The position numbers and the translations under genes are program-made. DNA of 64,000 nucleotides from Microbacterium sp. 8M (lineage in GTDB: Bacteria > Actinomycetota > Actinomycetes > Actinomycetales > Microbacteriaceae): contig NZ_LR733284.1 of the NCBI RefSeq assembly GCF_902506375.1, forward strand, positions 124,001-188,000, written 5' to 3'. Below the pieces are notes generated by a model, which ran no database searches, was not told the origin of the DNA, and was given only the letters and a program-made list of their open reading frames with translations. Positions 50,572 through 59,044 of the stretch are shown here, in pieces. Every line of letters starts with the position of its first letter. The stretch's first letter is position 1.

Positions 50572-51361
50572 TGCGGCGGATCTCCTTCCGCAGCTCGACG
50601 GTGATCTCGGCGGCCAGGGCGGAGACCTCGGGGGATTCGATGCGGCGCCCGCGCGTGCGGGTCACCCGCCATTCGCGCGACACGCGGCCGGGCCGGCTGC
50701 CGAGCAGCACCACGCGCTGGCCGAGGCGCGCCGCTTCGCGCACGTTGTGCGTGACGAACACGATCGTGCGGCCGGTCTCGTGCCACACGTTCTCCAGCAC
50801 CTCGTGCAGCAGGTCGCGGGTGATCGCGTCGAGCGCGGCGAACGGTTCGTCCATGAGCAGCACGGGCCGGTCCTGGGCGAGCGCGCGGGCCAGCGCCACG
50901 CGCTGCCGCATGCCTCCGGAGAGCTCGTGCGGGCGCTTGTCGGCGGCGTCGGCGAGGTTCACGATGCCGAGCAGGCGCAGGGCCTCCGGCTTCCGCTCGG
51001 CGCGCGGCACGCCCCGCAGGCGCAGCGCCAGCTCGACATTGCGCCGCGCGCTCAGCCACGGCATGAGCGCCGCGTCCTGGAACATCACGGCAGCGCCCTC
51101 GGCGGGTGCGGTGAGCGTTCCGGCGGACACGGGCTCGAGCCCGGCGATGAGGTTCAGCAGCGTGGACTTGCCGCAGCCGCTCGCGCCGAGCAGGCACACG
51201 AACTCCCCGGGGGCGATGTCGAGCGACACGTCGTCGAGCACGACAGGGCCGGATCCGTACCGCTTCGTGACGTGCGCGAGGCGCACGGCCGGATCCACCG
51301 GATCCGAGACCGGCAGGACGGGAGAGATCGAGTCGAAGCTCGGCGCGAGCGGTGCGGTCAT
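50561..51361 (-). CDS. ssuB: aliphatic sulfonate/taurine-type ABC ATPase
   Basis: A 266-residue ATPase with Walker A GASGCGKST, Q-loop MFQDAALMPW, signature LSGGMRQR and Walker B VLLMDEPFAALD followed by VTHNVREA, a standard SsuB/TauB/NitrT-type sequence. Its start overlaps the substrate-binding gene stop (51358-51361) and its end overlaps ssuC by 11 bases. It energises uptake of organosulfur compounds. Confidence 0.92.
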   Translation of the reverse strand: MTAPLAPSFDSISPVLPVSDPVDPAVRLAHVTKRYGSGPVVLDDVSLDIAPGEFVCLLGASGCGKSTLLNLIAGLEPVSAGTLTAPAEGAAVMFQDAALMPWLSARRNVELALRLRGVPRAERKPEALRLLGIVNLADAADKRPHELSGGMRQRVALARALAQDRPVLLMDEPFAALDAITRDLLHEVLENVWHETGRTIVFVTHNVREAARLGQRVVLLGSRPGRVSREWRVTRTRGRRIESPEVSALAAEITVELRKEIRRNAD

Positions 51362-52431
51362 TTCTTCGCGCCCAGCCCGCCGTCGCTCACGGTCTTCTCG
51401 CCGCGCTCCTTCAGCAGCGCGTTCAGCTCCGTGAGATCGAAGAGACCCTCGATCGAGCCCTTCGTCTGCGTGCCCGCCGTGACGCCGTTCTTGACCAGGG
51501 TCGCGAACGCCTTCGCATTCGGATCCGGCGAGAACGACACGTTCGCGAGCGCCTTCGTCAGCACGGCGTCGGCCAGCGGCTTGCCCGTCGCCTTCTGCAG
51601 CGCCGCGTTCACCACTCCGCCGACATCCTTGGGGTTCTTGGCGATCCAGTCGAGCGCGTCGAGGTGGCCCGCCAGGAGCTCCTTCACCGCGCCGGGGTGC
51701 TTGTCGGCGAAGTCCTTGCTGACCAGCAGCACCGTGGTGGGGAACTTCCCGTCCGGCCAGAGGTCGCGCTCGTCCTGCAGCACGTGCCCGCCGGCCTCGA
51801 CCACGAGTCGCGAAGCCCAGGGCTCGGGCACCCAGGCGCCGTCGAGCTGTCCGTTCTTGAACAGCGTCAGGGTCTGCGCGTTCTCGGTCGGCGTGATGTT
51901 CACGTCGCCGCCGCCGGAGACGCTGGTCTTCAGCCCCTTCGACGACAACCAGGTGCGCAGTGCCACGTCCTGGGTGTTGCCGAGCTGCGGGGTGGCCAGC
52001 GTCTTGCCCTTGAGGTCGGACGCGCTGGTGATGCCGTCGCGCACGACGAGCGACGCGCCGCCGCTGGTGGCGCCGGCGATCACGCGCGCCGAGGCGCCGC
52101 CCGACTTGATGAACGTGTTGATGGCCGGGTTCGGGCCGATGTACGCGGCGTCGATCGCCCCGGCGGAGAGCGCCTCGATGGCGGCGGGGCCGGCGTTGAA
52201 CACCTCGGTCTGGAGCTTGGTCTCGCCGAGCTCCTTCTGGATGAAGCCCTTCTCCAGGCCGACGAGCGCCGGCGCGTGCGTCACCGTGGCGAAGTAGCCG
52301 AGGTGCAGCGTGTCGAGCTTGTCCGCCGTGGCCGTCGGGGAGGCCGCCTGGGCGGAGGCGCAGCCGGCGAGCATCGCCATCGCGAGTCCGAGGGTCGTGA
52401 GGGCCGTGCTGATGCGGGTCTTGCGATTCAC
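51358..52431 (-). CDS. ssuA: aliphatic sulfonate-type substrate-binding lipoprotein
   Basis: A 357-residue lipoprotein (lipobox LAGC) of the SsuA/TauA/NMT1 type: HLGYFATVTHAPALVGLEKGF, AIDAAYIGPNPAI and GAWVPEPWASRL. GTG at 52429-52431 is chosen because GGAGG lies five bases upstream; an ATG at 52479 is less likely. It captures a sulfonate, taurine or sulfate ester outside the membrane. The exact ligand is not evident. Confidence 0.88.
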   Translation of the reverse strand: MNRKTRISTALTTLGLAMAMLAGCASAQAASPTATADKLDTLHLGYFATVTHAPALVGLEKGFIQKELGETKLQTEVFNAGPAAIEALSAGAIDAAYIGPNPAINTFIKSGGASARVIAGATSGGASLVVRDGITSASDLKGKTLATPQLGNTQDVALRTWLSSKGLKTSVSGGGDVNITPTENAQTLTLFKNGQLDGAWVPEPWASRLVVEAGGHVLQDERDLWPDGKFPTTVLLVSKDFADKHPGAVKELLAGHLDALDWIAKNPKDVGGVVNAALQKATGKPLADAVLTKALANVSFSPDPNAKAFATLVKNGVTAGTQTKGSIEGLFDLTELNALLKERGEKTVSDGGLGAKK

Positions 52432-52518
52432 TGTCGCCTCCTTAGGCGTTTCTAGGTGGGGGTTCTTGCGGCCGGTCATGGAGCCTTTCGGGATGACCGG
52501 GGTTCGGGTCGGTCTCTT

Positions 52519-52537
52519 GGACGGGCTCAGGGACCGG
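52519..52537 (-). repeat. repeat fragment between cysN and ssuA
   Basis: GGACGGGCTCAGGGACCGG lies just after the cysN stop, the only copy in the operon that is fully intergenic. Confidence 0.7.
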
Positions 52538-52541
52538 ATTC

Positions 52542-54005
52542 TCAGGCCGCGGCGACGACGGTCGCGGCGGCCAGGGTCGCACCGTCGACCGGGTGGATCA
52601 GCAGCAGCGCGCCGCCCTCCCGGTCCTCGGCGTAGGGCTCCAGGGGCAGGGCTGAGGCGAACCGGATCCGCACGCGGCCGATCTCGTTCACCGCCAGTGC
52701 TGCGGCGTCCTCGAGCGCGAGGGTGTCCAGGTCCCGCCGGGAGAGCACCTCGGCCACGATGGCCTGCACGGTCGCGGTGCCGTGCTTGACCAGCACGCGG
52801 GCACCCGGCGCGACGGGGCGCTCGTCGAGCTGGAAGAGCTCCACCTCGGCCTCCTGGTGCCCGGCCGGCACCGTGCCCGCCGCCGCGATGACGGCGCCGC
52901 GGGCCGCGTCGACCTCGTCGGCGAGGGTGACCGCGATCGACTGCGCGGTGTGCGCGGCCTCCGCGACCCGGCCCGCGACGCGGATCCCGGTCACGGTCGT
53001 CTCGTACCCGCCGGGGAACACCTGCACGCGATCGCCGACGCGGACGGATCCGCTCGACACCCGCCCGGCGAACCCGCGGTAGTCGCGCAGGGCGTCGGCC
53101 TCGGCCGGGTCGATCAGCGCCGAGAGTCCGCCCTGCGGCCGGATCACGGTCTGCACCGGAAGGCGGAACGCCGCGTCCTCCTCGGCCGCGCGGGCGGGCA
53201 GCGTCTCCAGCAGCTCGCGCAGCGTCGGCCCCTCGTACCAGGGGGTGCGCTCGGACGGATCCACGACGTTGTCGCCCTCCAGGGCGGACACCGGGATGAC
53301 GTGCGTGTCGATCAGGCCGAGCTCGGCGGCGACGGAGAGCGCCTGCTCCTCCACGGCGCGGAAGCGCTCCTCGTCGAAGCCGGTGAGGTCGATCTTGTTC
53401 ACCGCGACGATAACGTGCGGCACCCGCAGCAGCGACACCACCGCGAGGTGCCGGCGGGTCTGCTCGACGACGCCCTTGCGGGCGTCGATGAGCACGACGA
53501 CGGCGTCGGCGGTCGCGGATCCGGTGACCATGTTGCGCGTGTACTGCACGTGGCCGGGGCAGTCGGCGAGGATGAAACTGCGCGCGTCGGTGGCGAAGTA
53601 GCGGTAGGCGACGTCGATCGTGATGCCCTGCTCGCGCTCGGCGCGCAGGCCGTCGGTGAGCAGGGCGAAGTCGAACTCACCGTGCGCGAAGCCGCGGTCG
53701 GCGGAGGTGCGCGCCACCTGCTCGAGCTGGTCGGCGAGGATCGCCTTCGCGTCGTGCAGCAGCCGGCCGACGAGGGTGGACTTGCCGTCGTCGACGGAAC
53801 CGGCCGTGGCGAACCGGAACAGCGTGGTGTCGCCCAGCAGCGCCTCGGTCCCTGTGGCCGCATCCTCGGCTACTGACCGCGAGACTGCAACAGCGCGACG
53901 AGACTGCGACACTGTGCTGCTGTCTCGTCGCTCAGTTGCAGTCTCGCGGATCTCGCTGATCTCGGAGGCCTCGCGGGAGGGGAGGGATCCCACTGTCGTG
54001 CTCAT
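52542..54005 (-). CDS. cysN: sulfate adenylyltransferase large subunit (GTPase)
   Basis: A 487-residue GTPase: G1 AGSVDDGKST, G3 DCPGHVQYTRNM, G4 NKID, followed by two beta-barrel domains. With CysD it makes APS from sulfate and ATP. No APS kinase domain is fused, in line with an APS-reducing pathway. The first ~45 residues are an extra segment (RETATERRDSSTVSQSRRAV...) encoded by a palindromic repeat (53877-53949). The ATG overlaps the cysD stop by one base. Confidence 0.94.
   Translation of the reverse strand: MSTTVGSLPSREASEISEIRETATERRDSSTVSQSRRAVAVSRSVAEDAATGTEALLGDTTLFRFATAGSVDDGKSTLVGRLLHDAKAILADQLEQVARTSADRGFAHGEFDFALLTDGLRAEREQGITIDVAYRYFATDARSFILADCPGHVQYTRNMVTGSATADAVVVLIDARKGVVEQTRRHLAVVSLLRVPHVIVAVNKIDLTGFDEERFRAVEEQALSVAAELGLIDTHVIPVSALEGDNVVDPSERTPWYEGPTLRELLETLPARAAEEDAAFRLPVQTVIRPQGGLSALIDPAEADALRDYRGFAGRVSSGSVRVGDRVQVFPGGYETTVTGIRVAGRVAEAAHTAQSIAVTLADEVDAARGAVIAAAGTVPAGHQEAEVELFQLDERPVAPGARVLVKHGTATVQAIVAEVLSRRDLDTLALEDAAALAVNEIGRVRIRFASALPLEPYAEDREGGALLLIHPVDGATLAAATVVAAA
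53877..53949. repeat. 73-bp palindrome in the cysN N-terminus
   Basis: CCGCGAGACTGCAAC (53877-53891) is exactly inverted at 53935-53949, and GCGACGAGAC inside it pairs with GTCTCGTCGC. The whole hairpin is translated. Confidence 0.93.
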
Positions 54006-55000
54006 CAGAAGTATCCGTTCTTCTTGCGGTCCTCCATGGCGGCCTCGCTGATCCGGTCGTCGGCGCGGGTGGCGCCGCGCTCGGTGAGCGTGGAGCGGGC
54101 GACCTCGGCGACCACCTGATCGACCGTCGCCGCGTCGGACTCCACGGCGCCGGTGCAGCTGGCGTCGCCGACCGTGCGATAGCGGACCGTGCGGCGCTCC
54201 ACCTGCTCGCCCTCGCGGGGCTGGGCGTGCTCGTTCACGGCCCACCACATGCCGTCGCGGCGGAACACCTCGCGCTCGTGCGCCAGGTACAGCGGCGGCA
54301 GCGGGATGCGCTCGCGGGCGATGTAGCGCCAGACGTCGAGCTCGGTCCAGTTCGAGATCGGGAACGCGCGCACGTGCTTGCCCGGGGTGTGCCGGCCGTT
54401 GTACAGGCTCCACAGCTCGGGGCGCTGGTTGCGCGGATCCCACTGCCCGAACTCGTCGCGCAGCGAGATGATGCGCTCCTTCGCGCGGGCCTTGTCCTCG
54501 TCGCGGCGGGCGCCGCCGAAGACCGCGTCGTGCCTGCCGGCCGCGATCGCGTCGAGCAGCGGCTGCGTCTGCAACACGTTGCGGGTGCCGTCGGGGCGCT
54601 CGACGAGACGGCCGTCGTCGATGTAGTCCTGCACCCGGGCGACCTCGAGCGTGAGGCCGAGGCGCTCCACGGTCTCGTCGCGGAACCGGATCACCTCGTC
54701 GAAGTTGTGCCCGGTGTCCACGTGCAGCACGGGGAAGGGGATCCGGCCCGGCGCGAACGCCCGGGCGGCGAGGTGCAGCACCAGCACGGAGTCCTTGCCG
54801 CCGGAGAACAGCAGCACGGGGCGCTCGAACTCGGCGACGACCTCGCGGATGATGTGGATCGCCTCGGCCTCGAGCAGGTCGAGGCCGGTCAGGGATCCGT
54901 CTCGTCGTTCGGTTCCCGAGCGAGCGGACCGAGACGAGGGGCGCTCAGGAACCGGGGCGTCGGCGGCCGCGGCAGCGGGCAGCGTGTCGGTGATGCTCAT
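54005..55000 (-). CDS. cysD: sulfate adenylyltransferase small subunit
   Basis: A 331-residue PP-loop ATP sulfurylase subunit: LLFSGGKDSVLVLHLA, HVDTGHNF and WDPRNQRPELW marks, ending MEDRKKNGYF as in all CysD. Residues ~15-40 (APVPERPSSRSARSGTERRD) are an insertion from a repeat element. The start at 55000 couples to the cysH stop (ATGA); an in-frame ATG at 55015 is an alternative. Confidence 0.94.
   Translation of the reverse strand: MSITDTLPAAAAADAPVPERPSSRSARSGTERRDGSLTGLDLLEAEAIHIIREVVAEFERPVLLFSGGKDSVLVLHLAARAFAPGRIPFPVLHVDTGHNFDEVIRFRDETVERLGLTLEVARVQDYIDDGRLVERPDGTRNVLQTQPLLDAIAAGRHDAVFGGARRDEDKARAKERIISLRDEFGQWDPRNQRPELWSLYNGRHTPGKHVRAFPISNWTELDVWRYIARERIPLPPLYLAHEREVFRRDGMWWAVNEHAQPREGEQVERRTVRYRTVGDASCTGAVESDAATVDQVVAEVARSTLTERGATRADDRISEAAMEDRKKNGYF
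54898..54955. repeat. palindromic repeat in the cysD N-terminus
   Basis: Outer CTCGTC/CGAG and inner CGGT/ACCG arms surround CCCGAGCGAGCGG; the sequence is a diverged member of the ERSDETK family and ends with GCGCTCAGGAACCGG. Confidence 0.75.
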
Positions 55001-55812
55001 ACGTGGAGTCCGCATTCGGTCTTGGCGAGTCCGGCCCAGCGGCCGGAGCGGGGGTCTTCGCCCGGAGCGACGGGCTTGGTGCACGGCGCGCAGCCGATCG
55101 AGGGGTACCCGTTCGCGACGAGCGGGTTCACCACGACCTCGTGCGCGGTGGCGTAGGCGATGAGGTCGTCGAAGGACCACGCCGCGACGGGGTTGACCTT
55201 GATCAGGCCGTTGCGCTCGTCGAAGGTGACGAGCGGCGTGTTCGTGCGGGTGGGCGCCTCGTCCCTGCGCACGCCGGTGAACCACACCTCGTAGCCGCCG
55301 AGCGCCTTGTGCAGGGGTGCGACCTTGCGCATCTCGCAGCACAGCGCAGGGTCGCGCGCGAACAGATCCTTGCCGAACTCGGCGTCCTGCTCGCGCACGG
55401 TCTTCTCGGGCTTCACGTCCACGATGCGCACGTCCAGCGTGCGGGCGACCTCGTCGCGGGTGAACGTCGTCTCGAGGAAGTGGTACCCGGTGTCCAGGAA
55501 CAGCACGTCCACCCCGGGGATGGCCTCGGCAACGAGGTGCGGCAGCGCGGCATCGGCCATGGAGCAGGCCACCGCGGCCAGGCGCGGGGAGACGTTCGCG
55601 GCGACCCACGCGACGACCTCGGCGGGGGAGGCCTCGTCGGGCGCTCCGCTGCGCAGCTCGGCGGCGCCGCGCTCGGCCAGCGCGCGCAGCTCGTCGAGCG
55701 AACGCTTCCGCACGGTCCCTGAGCCCGTCGAAGGGACATGGTCCGGCGGGGTCACTTCGACAAGCTCAGTGACCGGAGATGTGTGCTCAGTGACCGAACT
55801 CTGATCGCTCAC
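54997..55812 (-). CDS. cysH: APS reductase (assimilatory)
   Basis: A 271-residue PP-loop reductase. The iron-sulfur Cys pairs CCEMRK and GCAPCTKP mark it as APS (not PAPS) reductase, consistent with the lack of an APS kinase gene; the catalytic Cys is in the C-terminal ECGLH. It reduces APS to sulfite with thioredoxin. The first ~35 residues (TSPVTELVEVTPPDHVPSTG) come from two inverted repeat copies. ATGA overlaps join it to sir and cysD. Confidence 0.94.
   Translation of the reverse strand: MSDQSSVTEHTSPVTELVEVTPPDHVPSTGSGTVRKRSLDELRALAERGAAELRSGAPDEASPAEVVAWVAANVSPRLAAVACSMADAALPHLVAEAIPGVDVLFLDTGYHFLETTFTRDEVARTLDVRIVDVKPEKTVREQDAEFGKDLFARDPALCCEMRKVAPLHKALGGYEVWFTGVRRDEAPTRTNTPLVTFDERNGLIKVNPVAAWSFDDLIAYATAHEVVVNPLVANGYPSIGCAPCTKPVAPGEDPRSGRWAGLAKTECGLHV
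55713..55776. repeat. inverted pair of [12 protein letters not shown] repeats in the cysH N-terminus
   Basis: A copy at 55713-55735 (CGGTCCCTGAGC...) and an inverted, diverged copy at 55753-55776 form a hairpin with an 17-base loop. On the coding strand they read PVTELVEV and PSTGSGT. Confidence 0.88.
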
Positions 55813-57545
55813 TGCAGGGCCTCCTCATCCGCGCGGTGCGCCCAGGTCGCGAAGGTCTCGTCCGCGCTCTCGCGGTCGGCGAGATAGCGGCGGATCACCC
55901 GCTCCGCGTAGTCGGCGATGCCGTCGGCGGGCACCTTCAGGCCGCGGACCGTGCGGCCCAGGCCCGCCTCGGCGCGGTCGGAATTCGCGAGCCCGCCGCC
56001 CAGGTGCACCTGGTAGCCGGGCACCTGCTCGCCGTCGATCGTGACGAGCTGGCCCTTCAGGCCGATGTCGGCGGTCTGGATCCGGGCGCAGGAGTTCGGG
56101 CAGCCGTTCACGTGCAGGGTGATCGGGCGGCCGATCTCGGGCTCGAGCGCGCCCAGCCGCTCCTCGAGCTGCGTGATCGCCTGGGCCGCGTTGGCCTTGG
56201 TCTCCACGATCGCGAGCTTGCAGAACTCGATGCCGGTGCAGGCGATCGTGGCGCGGCGGAACAGGCTCGGCCGCGCCTGCAGGCCGATCTTGTCGAGGCC
56301 GGCGACGAGGGACTCGACCCGGTCCTCGGCGACGTCGAGCACGAGCACCTTCTGGTACGGGGTCGTGCGGATCCGGCTGGATCCGTGCTGCTCGGCGAGA
56401 TCGGCCAATGCGGTGAGCGTCGTGCCGGAGACCCGGCCGACCGCGGGGGCGGCGCCGACGTAGAACAGGCCGTCCTTCTGGCGGTGCACGCCGACGTGGT
56501 CGCCCTGGCCGACCGGCTTCGGGGCGGCGGGGCCGTCGGGCAGCGGGGTGTCCAGGTACTCGGTCTCGAGCACCTCGCGGAACCTCTCGGTGCCCCAGTC
56601 GGCGAGCAGGAACTTCAGCCGCGCCTTGTTGCGCAGGCGCCGGTAGCCGTAGTCGCGGAAGATCCGGGTCACGCCGTGCCACACCTCGGCGACGCGGTCG
56701 GGGCTCACGAACACGCCGAGCCGCTCGCCGAGGCGGGGAACCGTCGACAGCGCGCCGCCGACCCACAGGTCGTAGCCGATGCCGAGCGTCGGGTGCTCGA
56801 GGGCGACGAACGCGCAGTCGTTGATCTCGTGCACGACGTCCTGGCTGGGGTGGCCGGTGATCGCGGTCTTGTACTTGCGCGGCAGGTTCGCCAGCGACTC
56901 GTCGCCGATGAACCGGTCGACGATCTCGCGGATCTGCGGGGTCGGGTCGATGATCTCGTCGGCGGCGATGCCGGCGACGGGCGATCCCAGGATCACGCGC
57001 GGCACGTCGCCGCACGCCTCGGTGGTGCTGAGGTCGACCTCCTCGAGGCGGCGCCAGACCTCGGGCACGTCCTCGATGCGGATCCAGTGCAGCTGGATGT
57101 TCTGCCGGTCGGTGAGGTCGGCGGTGTCGCGGGCGAACTCGGTCGAGATCCCACCGATCACGCGCAGCTGCTCGGTCGTCAGCTGGCCGCCGTCGACGCG
57201 GACGCGCAGCATGAAGTACTCGTCCTCGAGCTCCTCGGGGCTCAGGGTGGCGGTGCGCCCGCCGTCGATGCCCGGCTTGCGCTGCGTGTACAGCCCCCAC
57301 CAGCGGAACCGGCCGTGCAGGTCGGTCGGGTCGATGCTCGCGAAGCCTCCCGCCGCGTAGGTCGACTCGATCCGCTCGCGCACGTTGAGGCCGTTGTCGG
57401 CGAGCTTGAACTCCTCGTTGCCGTTCAGCGGCTCCGTGCCGTCGACGGCCCACTGGCCGTGCGGCTTGGTGGGCACGCGGGCGGTGCGGGTGCGCGCGCC
57501 GCGCACCGGAGCGGCGGGCACAGCAGTGGTCGGTTCGGGAGACAT
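55809..57545 (-). CDS. sir: ferredoxin-dependent sulfite reductase
   Basis: A 578-residue siroheme/4Fe-4S reductase with CTGIEFCKLA and NGCPNSCAR (the four cluster Cys) and two NIR_SIR ferredoxin-like half-domains. It makes sulfide from sulfite with six electrons from FdxA/FprA. The start is leaderless: minus-strand TAGCTT (57552-57557) ends six bases before ATG 57545. A second, longer transcript may carry the leader peptide frame at 57589-57624. It is first gene of the sulfur operon; its stop overlaps cysH (ATGA). Confidence 0.95.
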   Translation of the reverse strand: MSPEPTTAVPAAPVRGARTRTARVPTKPHGQWAVDGTEPLNGNEEFKLADNGLNVRERIESTYAAGGFASIDPTDLHGRFRWWGLYTQRKPGIDGGRTATLSPEELEDEYFMLRVRVDGGQLTTEQLRVIGGISTEFARDTADLTDRQNIQLHWIRIEDVPEVWRRLEEVDLSTTEACGDVPRVILGSPVAGIAADEIIDPTPQIREIVDRFIGDESLANLPRKYKTAITGHPSQDVVHEINDCAFVALEHPTLGIGYDLWVGGALSTVPRLGERLGVFVSPDRVAEVWHGVTRIFRDYGYRRLRNKARLKFLLADWGTERFREVLETEYLDTPLPDGPAAPKPVGQGDHVGVHRQKDGLFYVGAAPAVGRVSGTTLTALADLAEQHGSSRIRTTPYQKVLVLDVAEDRVESLVAGLDKIGLQARPSLFRRATIACTGIEFCKLAIVETKANAAQAITQLEERLGALEPEIGRPITLHVNGCPNSCARIQTADIGLKGQLVTIDGEQVPGYQVHLGGGLANSDRAEAGLGRTVRGLKVPADGIADYAERVIRRYLADRESADETFATWAHRADEEALQ

Positions 57546-57588
57546 GCCGACAAGCTACGTGCGCACCGGCCGGATCCGCCCGTGTGTG

Positions 57589-57624
57589 TCATCGCCTCCG
57601 ACACGCAACGTCATTGTTCGACAT
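57589..57624 (-). CDS. candidate leader peptide upstream of sir
   Basis: An 11-residue reading frame MSNNDVACRRR with a strong GGAGGAAAC ribosome binding site nine bases before its ATG. It ends 43 bases before the sir start. Position, size and a Cys codon (TGT) near its end fit cysteine-sensing leader peptides described in actinobacteria; this is an inference from layout. Confidence 0.5.
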   Translation of the reverse strand: MSNNDVACRRR

Positions 57625-57724
57625 GGTCCAGTTTCCTCCGGGGAGGATGCGGTTCAATGGAGCGCCCGCCGTGCGGATCCGGCTCTCTCGTCGGCCGTGC
57701 GGACCGGCGCCGGACGCGTGAGAC

Positions 57725-57764
57725 GGAAAACGCCGCTCCCGCCGGGCGGTGAGCGACGTTTCCC
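57725..57764 (-). terminator. terminator of the phosphoesterase gene
   Basis: On the minus strand GGGAAACGTCGCTC pairs with GAGCGGCGTTTTCC around a 12-base loop, 16 bases after the stop codon at 57780. Confidence 0.8.
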
Positions 57765-57779
57765 GCTTCCGATGCCGGG

Positions 57780-58814
57780 TCAGTGCGCGACGTACGGCAC
57801 GCGCTCCCAGCTCAGCACGTGCTCGGCGCCGGGCCGGTTGATCGTGACGTGCAGCCAGTCCTTGTTGTTCGAGGATCCGTCGACCGTCAGGCGCGTGAGG
57901 TTGTCGGCCGAGCCGGTGACGCCGTAGGTCGCCAGCCACGGGGAGCCCGAGGCGAGCGGCTGGTCGTCGTTGTACACGTGGCTGTCGCCGTTGACGAGGT
58001 AGACCTCGCCGTCGAAGGCGCTCGACTCGTCCACGAGGGTCTGCACCAGCGGCTGGAACGCCGAGATGTCGCTCCACGCGGGCGTGTAGGTCGGGTCGAA
58101 CATGTCGGCCTGCAGCAGCACCATCACGGCGCGGTCGTGCTTCTGCTTCGCGGTCGCGAAGGTGCTCTTCACGAGCGAGACCGCGTTCGCCATCCGCGCC
58201 TGCTCAGCCGCGAGCTGCTTCGGACGCGGCGCGGTGTCGCCCAGGCCGGTCCACGGCTGGACGCCGTCGTTGCTGCCCACGACGTGCACCACGGCGAAGT
58301 CGACGCCGTTACGGCGCAGCGACACGTTCTCCGGGAATCCGGCGGCGGTCTGCGCGTCGACCTCGACGGGGTTCTGGCCCAGCGAGACGCCCGGGTTCGC
58401 GAAGAACACCGAGCGGTCGTACGCGAGGCGCTCCAACGGGTTGTACGCTCCGTTGTTCACGCGGTGGCAGTCCGTCCATTCGTTGTCGCCCGGGGTGTAG
58501 ATCAGCGGGTTCGCGAACGTGTCGAAGTCGCCCTTGATCTGCTGGTACAGCGCATCGTCGCAGCGACTGGATCCGTTCTTGATGTCGCCGACGTGGAACG
58601 TCATCGCGGGATCCGCGGCGTTGATCTCCTGGATCCACTGCGGGAACAGCGCCTGCTGCGCGGCGCCGTAGGGCACGTCGCCGATCACGGCGAACGAGTA
58701 GTGGCCGGGCTTGTCCTGGCCGGGCGCGTCCGCAGCGAGAGCGGGCGAGGCGCCGGCGGCGACGAGGGCGAGGGCGGCGGCCGATGCCGCCGCGAGGGTG
58801 CGGGGGAGGTGCAT
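57780..58814 (-). CDS. secreted calcineurin-like metallophosphoesterase
   Basis: A 344-residue exported protein: signal peptide with cleavage after ASPALA (residue ~28), then metallophosphoesterase motifs IGDVPYG, HVGDIKNG, GDNEWTDCH and a late GDSHVYN. These bind two metals. No lipobox, so it is secreted free. Substrate not known (phosphate ester or nucleotide). Its ATG at 58814 follows AAGGAC. Confidence 0.88.
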   Translation of the reverse strand: MHLPRTLAAASAAALALVAAGASPALAADAPGQDKPGHYSFAVIGDVPYGAAQQALFPQWIQEINAADPAMTFHVGDIKNGSSRCDDALYQQIKGDFDTFANPLIYTPGDNEWTDCHRVNNGAYNPLERLAYDRSVFFANPGVSLGQNPVEVDAQTAAGFPENVSLRRNGVDFAVVHVVGSNDGVQPWTGLGDTAPRPKQLAAEQARMANAVSLVKSTFATAKQKHDRAVMVLLQADMFDPTYTPAWSDISAFQPLVQTLVDESSAFDGEVYLVNGDSHVYNDDQPLASGSPWLATYGVTGSADNLTRLTVDGSSNNKDWLHVTINRPGAEHVLSWERVPYVAH

Positions 58815-59044
58815 GCGGTGTCCTTCGTTCGGGGGCGTCAGGGCGGACGCCGTACCCACCCTCGCGCTCGCCCGGGGGAGGCGGGTGGCCGATGCGTGAA
58901 CGGACGGCGAACAATGCCGGTGCGGCGCGTGCGCGGTCGCGGCGGACCGGGGTGTGGCGGGCACCGATTGGCTGAGGGCTGCGTCGAACGCGTACTCTCC
59001 CTGCACCGGCGCGTGCGCCGGAAGCGATGCGGAGGAGGGGCAGC

